Shown here piece after piece: positions 7,893 to 14,934 of a stretch of DNA of 23,934 bases. Position 1 is the stretch's first letter; each line of letters opens with the position of its first letter. The notes beneath the pieces were generated by a model. It was not told the DNA's origin and did no database searches. It saw only the letters and a list, made by a program, of their open reading frames with translations. The stretch covers positions 1 to 23,934 of the forward strand of contig CAZCAI010000067.1 in NCBI GenBank assembly GCA_964496595.1, read 5' to 3'. Made by a program: the position numbers and the translations under genes. The DNA comes from JAAAOZ01 sp964496595 (GTDB taxonomy: Bacteria; Chloroflexota; Anaerolineae; B4-G1; SLSP01).

Positions 7893-8861
7893 ATGAGCGA
7901 AAGCCTAGAGATGTACCTCGCCACCATCATACGACTGCGGGAGGCCCGGGATGAGCCGGTGCCCCTCTCCTCGTTAGCCGACGCCCTCTCAATTTCCAGC
8001 GTCTCGGCCAATGAGATGTGTCGCAAGCTGCAGGAGCAAGGCCTGGTAATTTATCGCCCCTACAAGGGCGTCACGCTCACAGACGCGGGCGAGCGGCGCG
8101 GGCGCTCGGTTTTACGCCGCCGGGGCCTCTGGACCGTCTTCCTGACTCAGCGGCTCGGCCTAGCGCCGGGGCGCGCGCACGAGGTCGCCGATAGGCTGGA
8201 GCACGGCACGCCGAATGATGTGGCAGATCGCCTGGCCGATTTTCTAGGGAACCCCAGGGTGACGCCGCTGGGCACGCCGATCCCCTCGGCGAACACCGAT
8301 ATCGCCTATCCCGTCGCCGTCCCGCTGACGACGATCACCACCGGGCGCGTGGGCCACGTGGCGGAACTGCCCTCGGAGGCGACGATCCGCGAGTTTCTGC
8401 ATCAGCACGGGCTGCAGGTTGGCACGCCGGTGACGGTGCTGAGCGTCGCGGATTCCGGAGATCGGTTGCTGAAGATGGGCGCGAGCGAGACACAACCGCG
8501 CCATCTCAGCGTGACTCCAGCAATGGCCTCGCATATTTTAGTGATCCCCCAAGCCGATATGATAGAGATCGCGGAAGTGACATGCCCGCCGACAGAGGAA
8601 AGCCTCCCTCGCGTCAAGTTGATCCCCCTGAGCCAATTGCGCAAGGGAGAAGTCGGCGTCATCGTGCGGAACAACAGCCGGGGCGCGCTGCGTCAGCGGT
8701 TATTGGATATGGGCGTCGTCACCGGCGAAGAAATCCGCCTCAAGCACAAGGCGCTCTTTGGCGATCCACTGGAATTCACCTTGAAGGATTATCAAATCTC
8801 CCTGCGCAAGGAAGAGGCGGCGGAGATTATGGTGGAAGTGACAACCTGCGCCGCTTCGTAG
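7893..8861 (+). CDS. DtxR-family metal-dependent repressor with extra C-terminal FeoA domain
   Basis: 322 residues. Residues 1-65 are the DtxR winged helix; about 70-125 the dimerisation/metal domain; about 138-225 an SH3-like domain joined by PLGTPIP, as in DtxR; and 240-316 a full second FeoA domain (LSQLRKGEVGVIV ... RQRLLDMGVVTGEEI ... QISLRKEEA). Aligned without gaps to DtxR as I recall it, the primary metal site is kept (M7, D100 in place of Cys102, E103, H104), while ancillary ligands His79 and Glu83 become R77 and T81; His98 is kept as H96. It sits just upstream of the feo operon, whose start carries a DtxR-type palindrome, so it is probably the iron-sensing repressor of feo. A terminator separates it from feo. 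The family is sure; Fe(II) over Mn(II) as the effector is inferred from context. Confidence 0.9.
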   Translation: MSESLEMYLATIIRLREARDEPVPLSSLADALSISSVSANEMCRKLQEQGLVIYRPYKGVTLTDAGERRGRSVLRRRGLWTVFLTQRLGLAPGRAHEVADRLEHGTPNDVADRLADFLGNPRVTPLGTPIPSANTDIAYPVAVPLTTITTGRVGHVAELPSEATIREFLHQHGLQVGTPVTVLSVADSGDRLLKMGASETQPRHLSVTPAMASHILVIPQADMIEIAEVTCPPTEESLPRVKLIPLSQLRKGEVGVIVRNNSRGALRQRLLDMGVVTGEEIRLKHKALFGDPLEFTLKDYQISLRKEEAAEIMVEVTTCAAS

Positions 8862-8892
8862 CTGCCCTCTGCTGAATCTGTTGAGTTGAAAT

Positions 8893-8939
8893 AGAGCGTT
8901 CTGGCCTGTCCTCATAGGCCAAACGCTCTTTTTCTTTTC
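8893..8939 (+). terminator. Intrinsic terminator after the DtxR-like gene
   Basis: AGAGCGTT (8893-8900) pairs with AACGCTCT (8922-8929), and inside it GGCCT (8903-8907) pairs with AGGCC (8916-8920), with a small asymmetric bulge and an 8-nt loop. TTTTTCTTTT follows. The regulator is thus transcribed apart from feo. Confidence 0.85.
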
Positions 8940-8980
8940 CTCACACCCCCTCGATCTTTAGGCAATCCTTAAGAAACCCC

Positions 8981-9008
8981 TTGACAAAGTTCGGGTCCGT
9001 GATAATAT
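8981..9008 (+). promoter_or_regulatory. feo operon promoter
   Basis: A perfect TTGACA (8981-8986), 16 nt and TAATAT (9003-9008) place the start near 9014-9015, in the middle of the palindrome at 9009-9022. The leader to the ATG at 9071 is about 57 nt. Confidence 0.7.
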
Positions 9009-9022
9009 TTAGGTATACCTAA
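9009..9022. promoter_or_regulatory. DtxR/SirR-type operator overlapping the feo transcription start
   Basis: TTAGGTATACCTAA is a perfect 14-bp palindrome directly after the -10 box. TTAGGT...ACCTAA half sites are the known recognition element of DtxR/IdeR/SirR-type repressors. A dimer bound here would block initiation. The regulator gene lies immediately upstream. Confidence 0.85.
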
Positions 9023-9070
9023 TAATATAACCGATGTATATTACAGTTAGCCATAACACGGAGGGATGTA

Positions 9071-9313
9071 ATGACGAAGAAGCAGATGAAACGATTGAGC
9101 GATTTGGCGCCCGGCGAATCCGGGACGGTGCGCAAAGTAGAGGGCGATAGGCCCATTCGCCGGCGGATGATGGATATGGGATTGGTCAACGGCGCAGAGG
9201 TGCAGGTCAAGCGCATCGCGCCTTTTGGCGATCCCATCGAGTTTGTCGTGCGCGGCTACAGCCTCTCCCTGCGCAAATCCGAGGCGCGCGCCATCCACAT
9301 CGAGACCGCGTGA
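9071..9313 (+). CDS. feoA: FeoA domain protein 1
   Basis: 80 residues forming one FeoA (SH3-like) domain: LSDLAPGESGTVRKVEG, RRRMMDMGLVNGAEVQV, APFGDPIEF and SLSLRKSEA, all in family order. FeoA is a small cytoplasmic partner of the FeoB ferrous-iron transporter. A GGAGGG ribosome site precedes the ATG. It is first in the feo operon, right after the operator. The sequence is very close in pattern to the C-terminal FeoA domain of the upstream regulator (the GDP-EF and SLRK-EA blocks match), which suggests that domain was copied from, or into, this gene. Confidence 0.95.
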   Translation: MTKKQMKRLSDLAPGESGTVRKVEGDRPIRRRMMDMGLVNGAEVQVKRIAPFGDPIEFVVRGYSLSLRKSEARAIHIETA

Positions 9314-9320
9314 GGTGCGC

Positions 9321-9560
9321 ATGATGCCCTTACGGATGGCCCAACCGGGAGAGACGGTGCGACTGGTCGCCTTGCACGGCGGCCACCAGATGCGCAGGCG
9401 GCTGGCCGATATGGGCCTGACGCTCAATATGCCGCTGCGCCTGGTGCAGCGCAATGGTCACGGCCCGGTGATTGTGGATGTCAAAGGGACGCGCCTCGCC
9501 ATCGGGCGGGGGATGTCTCATCACATTATGGTAGAACCACTTATTCAAACGGAGGAGTAA
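9321..9560 (+). CDS. feoA: FeoA domain protein 2
   Basis: 79 residues, a second FeoA domain: MAQPGETVRLVALHGGHQMRRRLADMG (6-32) then LVQRNGHGPVIVDVKGTRLAIGRGMSHHIMV (41-71). Compared with FeoA1 it is more diverged and has GMSHHI in place of SLRKSEA. Frame and an upstream GAGGTG place the start at ATG 9321 or 9324; the former is used. The open frame extends upstream into feoA1 but has no reason to start there. It is 7 nt after feoA1, and its own end contains GGAGGAG for feoB, so translation is coupled down the operon. Two FeoA proteins per FeoB are known in several phyla. Confidence 0.9.
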   Translation: MMPLRMAQPGETVRLVALHGGHQMRRRLADMGLTLNMPLRLVQRNGHGPVIVDVKGTRLAIGRGMSHHIMVEPLIQTEE

Positions 9561-9564
9561 TACA

Positions 9565-10074
9565 ATGACTCAAGCAACTATCGCTTTAGCCGGCAATCCC
9601 AACGTGGGAAAGAGCACGGTGTTTAACGCGCTTACCGGCGCGCGCCAACACGTCGGGAACTGGCCGGGCAAGACGGTCGAGAAGAAGGAAGGGACCTGGG
9701 CGTACCAGGGGCAAAACTACACCATCGTGGATTTGCCCGGCACGTATAGCCTCACGGCGTTTTCACTGGAAGAGATCATCGCCCGCGATTTTATCATCGA
9801 TGCGCAGCCTGACGCCGTCGTTGTGGTGGTGGACGCGGCCAATTTGGAGCGCAACCTCTATCTGGTCGTGCAAATCATCGAGATGGGCGCGCCGGTGATC
9901 GTCGCGCTGAATATGGCCGATATCGCCGAGACGAAGGGCCTCAAGATCGACGTGAAGAAGTTGTCGCGAGGGCTAGGCGCGCCCGTGGTCCCGACCATCG
10001 CCCGCGAGGAACGGGGTATTGACGATCTAGGCGCCGCTATCGTCGCGGCGCTGCATACACGAAAGGAGGCGTAA
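9565..10074 (+). CDS. feoB: FeoB GTPase domain as a separate protein
   Basis: 169 residues, a complete small G domain: G1 GNPNVGKST (10-18), switch I with T37 in GKTVEKKEG, G3 DLPGTYSL (56-63), G4 NMAD (116-119) and a G5-like VPTIARE (142-148). It stops before the GDI helical domain that normally follows in FeoB (about 700 residues in total). The rest is encoded by the next gene. GGAGGAG 7 nt before the ATG, and a fresh ribosome site at the next start, show a real gene boundary and not a sequencing frameshift. It should bind and hydrolyse GTP and act with the membrane subunit. Stand-alone FeoB small-GTPase proteins are known in databases. Confidence 0.93.
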   Translation: MTQATIALAGNPNVGKSTVFNALTGARQHVGNWPGKTVEKKEGTWAYQGQNYTIVDLPGTYSLTAFSLEEIIARDFIIDAQPDAVVVVVDAANLERNLYLVVQIIEMGAPVIVALNMADIAETKGLKIDVKKLSRGLGAPVVPTIAREERGIDDLGAAIVAALHTRKEA

Positions 10075-10076
10075 TC

Positions 10077-11816
10077 ATGGCAACAACCCACAACGCGGCT
10101 TATACGCGGAATCGAGGTTTGGTAGACTACGGCGCCGAGGTGGAAGAAGAAATCGTCGCGCTGCAAGAACTCATCGAGCAGGACGCCGATCTGTCCGAGC
10201 GCTACACCACGCGCTGGCTGGCGGTCAAACTGCTGGAAGAAGATGAGGACATCCTGGCAAAACTCCACGCATCGGGCAATCACGCGGCGCTTCTCGGTCA
10301 GACCGAGACCAGCATCGAACATCTGCGCGACGTCTACGGCGACGATGTGGACACCATCATCGCGGACCGGCGCTACGGCTGGATTCACGGCCTGGTGAAA
10401 GAGACCGTACAGCGCACGGTGCAAGATCGCCTGTCGCTCTCCGACAAAATCGACCGGATCGTGACCAATCGCGTCTTGGGCATTCCCATCTTCCTGGCGC
10501 TGATGTGGGTTGTCTTCAAGGTCACGACCGACGTGGCCGGGCCTTTTCTGGATTGGGTGGATGGCGTCATCGGCGGCCCGATCACCAACTGGGTTGCGGC
10601 CATCATTGGGCTGCTGGGACTGGGCGGCACGTGGGTCGAAAGCCTTTTCGTCGATGGCATCATCGCCGGCGTGGGCGGCGTGCTGGTCTTCGTCCCCGTG
10701 ATGATGTCGCTCTACCTGGCGCTCGCGATTCTGGAGGACTCTGGCTACATGGCGCGCGCCGCCTTCGTGATGGATCGGCTGATGCACGCGCTCGGTCTAC
10801 ACGGCAAGAGCTTCCTGCCGATGATCGTGGGCTTTGGCTGCACCGTGCCCGCATTCTACGCCACGCGCACGCTGGAAAATGAGAAAGATCGCGTGCTGAC
10901 CGGGCTGCTCGTCCCCTTTATGAGCTGCGGCGCGCGCCTGCCGGTCTACGCCCTCTTCGCCTCGATCTTCTTCCCCGATAACGCCGGCGCGGCCATCTTC
11001 TGGATGTACATCATCGGCATCCTGGTCGCCATCGTCTTGGGCGTGATCCTCAAGAACACACTCTTCAAGGGCAAGGAGCAAGCGCCCTTCGTGATGGAGC
11101 TGCCACCCTATCGCCTGCCCACGTTCAAAGCGATCTGGTTCCATATGTGGGAGCGGACGCAGAGCTTCGTGCGCAAAGCCTCCGGGCTGATTATGGTTAC
11201 CAGCATCATCATCTGGTTCCTGCTGGCGATTCCCGTCGGCGGCGGGGGCGGATTTGCCGAGGCGCCGGTGGATCAGAGCGCATTTGCGACGGTCTCGCAC
11301 GGGCTGGCGCCGATCTTCAAGCCGGCCGGATTCGGCAACTGGCGGGCCAGCGGCGCGCTGGTGACCGGCTTCGTTGCCAAGGAGGTCGTCGTCGGCACGA
11401 TGGCGCAGGTCTACGACGTCGAAGGGCCCGAAGAGGCCGCCGCACCCACGACGTTCTTCGAGGATGTCGGCGAGATCATCACCAGCTTCATCGGCGCAAC
11501 CGTCGATACGCTCAAATCCCTGCCCCTCATTGTCGGCATCGATCTCTTCGCGGGCGCGGAGGAGGCAGAGCCGACCGACTTGATGGTCGCCGTCCGCGAC
11601 GACTTTGAGACCACCAGCAACGGCCACGGCGCGCTGGCCGCGCTCTCCTACATGCTCTTCGTCCTGCTCTACACGCCCTGCATGGTCGCCATCGCCGCCG
11701 AGCGCCAGGAGTTGGGCGCCAAATGGATGTGGGTCAGCGTGATCGGGCAGCTTATCCTCGCGTGGGTCATCGCCGTCGTCGTCTTCCAGGGCGGCATGCT
11801 GCTGGGATTGGGATAG
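10077..11816 (+). CDS. feoB: FeoB membrane subunit with GDI domain
   Basis: 579 residues. The first ~130 match the FeoB GDI region (DYGAEVEEEIVAL, TRWLAVKLLEEDED, IIADRRYGWIHGLV). DRIVTNRVLGIPIFLALMW (126-144) opens the membrane part. The two Gate/nucleoside-recognition halves carry the FeoB signatures GFGCTVPAFYATRTL (252-266, C255) and FMSCGARLPVYALF (281-294, C284); YTPCMVAIAAE (532-542, C535) near the C-terminus is also typical. About 450-510 is a hydrophilic acidic insert. AAAGGAGG straddles the stop of the GTPase gene, 2 nt away, so the two parts are co-translated. It imports Fe(II) across the cytoplasmic membrane. The split falls between the G and GDI domains. Confidence 0.95.
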   Translation: MATTHNAAYTRNRGLVDYGAEVEEEIVALQELIEQDADLSERYTTRWLAVKLLEEDEDILAKLHASGNHAALLGQTETSIEHLRDVYGDDVDTIIADRRYGWIHGLVKETVQRTVQDRLSLSDKIDRIVTNRVLGIPIFLALMWVVFKVTTDVAGPFLDWVDGVIGGPITNWVAAIIGLLGLGGTWVESLFVDGIIAGVGGVLVFVPVMMSLYLALAILEDSGYMARAAFVMDRLMHALGLHGKSFLPMIVGFGCTVPAFYATRTLENEKDRVLTGLLVPFMSCGARLPVYALFASIFFPDNAGAAIFWMYIIGILVAIVLGVILKNTLFKGKEQAPFVMELPPYRLPTFKAIWFHMWERTQSFVRKASGLIMVTSIIIWFLLAIPVGGGGGFAEAPVDQSAFATVSHGLAPIFKPAGFGNWRASGALVTGFVAKEVVVGTMAQVYDVEGPEEAAAPTTFFEDVGEIITSFIGATVDTLKSLPLIVGIDLFAGAEEAEPTDLMVAVRDDFETTSNGHGALAALSYMLFVLLYTPCMVAIAAERQELGAKWMWVSVIGQLILAWVIAVVVFQGGMLLGLG

Positions 11817-11821
11817 CAGCG

Positions 11822-12121
11822 ATGTTGAAACAGATCCTTCAGGAGATCGCAAACGGCTACGGGCACAGCCAATCAAGTCTGGCGCGCAGGTTGGACATCA
11901 GCGAGGGGCTTCTGGCACAGATGATGACAGACTTGGCGCGCAAGGGCTATCTCGCGCCGCTGGCGACCGAGCCGCTAGAGACGATGGAGAAGATGGAGAA
12001 GGCCGGCGCGTGCCAGGGATGCAAGCTGCGCGCCGCCTGCGCCGGTTGCGCCATCAACAAGCACCCCCTGCTTGCGGGCTGGGCCTTGACCGCCAAGGGC
12101 CGCCGAGCAGCGGAGGGCTAA
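11822..12121 (+). CDS. feoC: FeoC-like winged-helix protein with four-cysteine cluster
   Basis: 99 residues. Residues 1-45 form a small winged helix (LKQILQEIANGYGHSQSSLARRLDIS); four cysteines follow as C64-x2-C67-x5-C73-x2-C76, a likely Fe-S site; the C-terminus resembles a second wing (LTAKGRRAAEG). FeoC proteins bind FeoB and are thought to sense iron or oxygen through such a cluster. The start at 11822, 5 nt after feoB, is chosen over an upstream in-frame ATG that would overlap feoB by about 90 nt. The ribosome site is weak, so coupling to feoB is likely. Last gene of the operon, followed by a terminator. Confidence 0.88.
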   Translation: MLKQILQEIANGYGHSQSSLARRLDISEGLLAQMMTDLARKGYLAPLATEPLETMEKMEKAGACQGCKLRAACAGCAINKHPLLAGWALTAKGRRAAEG

Positions 12122-12138
12122 CGTCTGACTCGTGCCAA

Positions 12139-12175
12139 AGCCGCCCCCGGAGCTATCTCCGAGGGCGGCTTTTTT
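12139..12175 (+). terminator. Intrinsic terminator of the feo operon
   Basis: AGCCGCCC (12139-12146) pairs with GGGCGGCT (12163-12170) and CGGAG continues with CTCCG around a short loop, with one C/A mismatch. TTTTTT follows. It lies 18 nt after the feoC stop. Confidence 0.9.
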
Positions 12176-12202
12176 GCTGTCGCTCAAAAATTACAGCGGG
12201 TC

Positions 12203-13030
12203 TCACGCAATAAGCACCAAACTCAACGCCATCACGGCCATGCCGGCGACGACGCCGTACACCGCGATATGATGCTCGCCGTACTTTTCCGCCGTGGGCA
12301 ACAACTCATCAAACGAGATGAAGACCATAATTCCGGCGACCGCAGCAAAAATCACGCCGAACATCAGCTCGTTAAACAGATTGAAGAGGATAAAATAGCC
12401 CACCAGAGCGCCGACCGGCTCCGATAACCCGGATAAAAATGAGAGGAGGAACGCTCGGCGCTTGCTGCCCGTGGCATAATAGATGGGAACCGATACCGCG
12501 ATGCCCTCCGGGATATTGTGGATCGCAATTGCTATGGCGATACTCAATCCCAAAGTGGGATCTTGGAGCGCGCTGGCGAAGGTCGCCAACCCCTCCGGGA
12601 AATTATGAATGGCAATTGCCAGGGCCGAAAAGATCCCCATCCGGAATAGATCATTCTTCTTTTCGATTTCCGCCCTTTCTTCCTCATCCATCTTTTCCAT
12701 CTCTTCGATTAGGCGCGGTTCGTGCGGATTTTCGAAAGAGGGGACCACCTGATCGATGAGGGCAATGATCAACATGCCGGCAAAAAAGGCGATGACCGTG
12801 TACCAATAGCCCCTTGTCTCGCCTACCGCCGCCGTGAGAGAATCCCTGGCTTTGAGAAAGATCTCAATCATCGAAACGTAGACCATCACCCCGGCCGAAA
12901 ATCCCAGGGCGCCGGAGAGGAACCGCGCGTTTGTGCGCTTGCTAAAAAACGCGAGCGCACTGCCCACGCCGGTTGCCAGACCGGCAAATAACGTCAATCC
13001 AAAAGCGAACAATACCGTTGAAGTTTCCAT
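12203..13030 (-). CDS. zupT: ZIP family divalent metal transporter (ZupT-like)
   Basis: 275 residues with about eight hydrophobic segments. The ZIP metal-site motifs are HNFPEG (142-147) and HNIPEG (171-176), plus SEPVGA (203-208). A charged, Glu/Lys-rich cytoplasmic loop lies at about 100-130. ZupT imports Zn(II) and, in E. coli, also Fe(II), Mn(II) and Co(II). AAGGAG lies just before the ATG at 13030. The gene is convergent with feo and 76 nt downstream of nadB on the same strand, so it could be the last gene of a nadCA-nadB-zupT unit. Exact metal preference cannot be read from the sequence. Confidence 0.93.
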   Translation of the reverse strand: METSTVLFAFGLTLFAGLATGVGSALAFFSKRTNARFLSGALGFSAGVMVYVSMIEIFLKARDSLTAAVGETRGYWYTVIAFFAGMLIIALIDQVVPSFENPHEPRLIEEMEKMDEEERAEIEKKNDLFRMGIFSALAIAIHNFPEGLATFASALQDPTLGLSIAIAIAIHNIPEGIAVSVPIYYATGSKRRAFLLSFLSGLSEPVGALVGYFILFNLFNELMFGVIFAAVAGIMVFISFDELLPTAEKYGEHHIAVYGVVAGMAVMALSLVLIA

Positions 13031-13106
13031 GGTTCTCCTTAAAAAGTTTTCCTTAGCTCTTCTTAGTTCGAGCTGCTAATTTCCTACTTCCTGAACTTCC
13101 AAATCC

Positions 13107-14756
13107 TCAAAACTCGCTGACCACGCTCGGCAGCGGGCCTTCGGTGTTGTGCAGGCTGGCGAACTCATCATCGGCGGCGTCCTCGCGATAGTGCGTGCCG
13201 CGCGACTGGCGATTGTGCCACGCCGCCTGCGTGATAATCCACGCCGCCTGCGCCATGTTCCGCAGCCCGATGAGGTTATCGTTGAGCCGCGTCGTGCGGT
13301 AGAAGTCGTCAATCACTTCCCACATATGGTTGAGATCCTTCATTGCCCGCGCCAAGCGATGCGTGTTGCGTGCCAATCCCACATAAAACCACATGATGTT
13401 CTGAATGGTGCGCGAATCGCGGTAGACGAGCACCGGATCGGCCGCCCGGCCCGCGCTGACATCCTCCCACGGCGGGATCTCGTCCAAGGCGACGCGGCGC
13501 AGTTTGGCGTCCTCGCGCGCTCGCGCCATAATATCGCGCCCGGCCCGGTCGCCCCAGACCAACCCCTCCAGCAGCGAGGTGCTGGCCAGGCGATTGGCCC
13601 CGTGAATGCCGGTGCAACTGACTTCCCCCACCGCGTACAGGCCATCGAGCGTCGAGCGGCCCCAGGCATCCACGCGGACGCCGCCGCAGAAGTAGTGCGC
13701 CGCCGGCACGACGGGGATCGGCTCGGCGGTGATGTCGATGCCCGCCTCCAGACATCGCGCGTGGATGGTGGGGAAGCGCGCCGGGATGCGCGCCGCGTCC
13801 ATCGCAGTGGCCAGATCCAGCAGGACGTGATGATAGCCGTGTTCCAACATCTCGTGATGGATCGCGCGGGAGACCACATCGCGCGGCGCGAGATCGCCCC
13901 ATTGCGGCGCGTAGTCGTCCATAAAGTGGCGCCCGGCGGGCGTGTAGAGCCGCGCGCCTTCCCCGCGCACCGCCTCGGAGATAAGGAAGTTGTCCGCGCC
14001 GGGCACGGCCAACGTCGTCGGATGAAATTGGATGTACTCGGCATTGATGACCCGCGCCCCCGCGCGATAGGCCATCGCCAGGCCATCGCCGCGCGCGCCT
14101 GTCGGATTCGTCGTGTGGCGATAGATGCGGCCCAGGCCGCCGGTCGCCAGCACCGTCGCCGGCGCAAGGATGCGATGCACGAGGTTCTCCTCGCGATTCA
14201 GCACATAAGCGCCGTGGCACGCGATCGGTTCGTAGACGGCGAACGGATCGTAGCTGTGGTGCGACGAGGTGATGAGGTCGACGGCGGTGGCGCCGGTGTG
14301 CAGCGTGACGTTGGGCAGCTCCCGCAAGCGCGCGATCAGCGCCTCCTCGATAGCGCGGCCCGTGGCATCGCCCACGTGGAGGATGCGCGAGGTGGCGTGG
14401 CCGCCCTCGCGGGTGTAGGCGAGCGCGCCGTCGTCGCGGCAGTCGAAGCGAACGCCCGCTTCCTCCATAAGCACGCGCTGCACGAGCGCGGGGCCTTCCT
14501 CCGCCAGCAATTTCGCCGCCGAGGGCAAGCTCAGCCCGGCGCCGGCGCGCAGCACATCCTCAACTAACAACTCGGCGGAATCGTCCGGCCCGCGCGCCAC
14601 GATCCCGCCCTGGGCGTAGCGCGTGTTGGTCTCCTCCGGCGTCCGCGCGCGCGTCACCACCGTGATCTGCCGCTGGCGATCCTCCGCCAATCGCAGCGCC
14701 GCCGCCGCCCCCGCAATCCCACTGCCGATAATCAGTACGTCAGTTTCGATGGACAT
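13107..14756 (-). CDS. nadB: L-aspartate oxidase
   Basis: 549 residues, the usual length. FAD-binding GSGIAG at 11-16, TRYAQGGIVA at 45-54, ATGGLGRIYRHTTNPTGARGDG at about 204-225, QFHPTTL (243-249, H245), EAVRGEGARL (261-270), PAAHYFCGGV (351-360, H354), and GEVSCTGIHGANRLASTSL (377-395). These are the flavin and substrate-site residues of NadB. It oxidises L-aspartate to iminoaspartate, the substrate of NadA. It lies 178 nt downstream of the NadC-NadA fusion on the same strand, so the two likely form one pathway unit. TAAGGA precedes the ATG. Confidence 0.97.
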   Translation of the reverse strand: MSIETDVLIIGSGIAGAAAALRLAEDRQRQITVVTRARTPEETNTRYAQGGIVARGPDDSAELLVEDVLRAGAGLSLPSAAKLLAEEGPALVQRVLMEEAGVRFDCRDDGALAYTREGGHATSRILHVGDATGRAIEEALIARLRELPNVTLHTGATAVDLITSSHHSYDPFAVYEPIACHGAYVLNREENLVHRILAPATVLATGGLGRIYRHTTNPTGARGDGLAMAYRAGARVINAEYIQFHPTTLAVPGADNFLISEAVRGEGARLYTPAGRHFMDDYAPQWGDLAPRDVVSRAIHHEMLEHGYHHVLLDLATAMDAARIPARFPTIHARCLEAGIDITAEPIPVVPAAHYFCGGVRVDAWGRSTLDGLYAVGEVSCTGIHGANRLASTSLLEGLVWGDRAGRDIMARAREDAKLRRVALDEIPPWEDVSAGRAADPVLVYRDSRTIQNIMWFYVGLARNTHRLARAMKDLNHMWEVIDDFYRTTRLNDNLIGLRNMAQAAWIITQAAWHNRQSRGTHYREDAADDEFASLHNTEGPLPSVVSEF

Positions 14757-14934
14757 AGGTAGTTTCCTTAAGTCAGTTCGTAGTCAGCCTCGAAGCGGAG
14801 CCTTTTAGGCTCGAGCGGAGTGGCGTTCTTCATATATGTAGCGTAAAACGGCACTCCATCTTCATTTCGTGCCTGACTACGGATAAATGATTTTTAACCA
14901 ATGGATGGACTATATTCCCAACTTTCAACTCTCA
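14757..14934. other. Spacer between nadCA and nadB
   Basis: 178 nt with a small perfect hairpin, GAGCCT-TTT-AGGCTC at 14798-14812. No T run, no open frame and no operator that I recognise. Confidence 0.4.

Noticed and set aside
10040..10090. FeoB split caused by a sequencing frameshift
   Set aside because: The GTPase gene ends in TAA beyond a complete G domain, and the membrane gene has its own AAAGGAGG and ATG; the join falls at a domain boundary.
13149..14567. 472-codon plus-strand frame opposite nadB
   Set aside because: It is an antisense shadow produced by the GC-rich codon usage of nadB, with no family resemblance.
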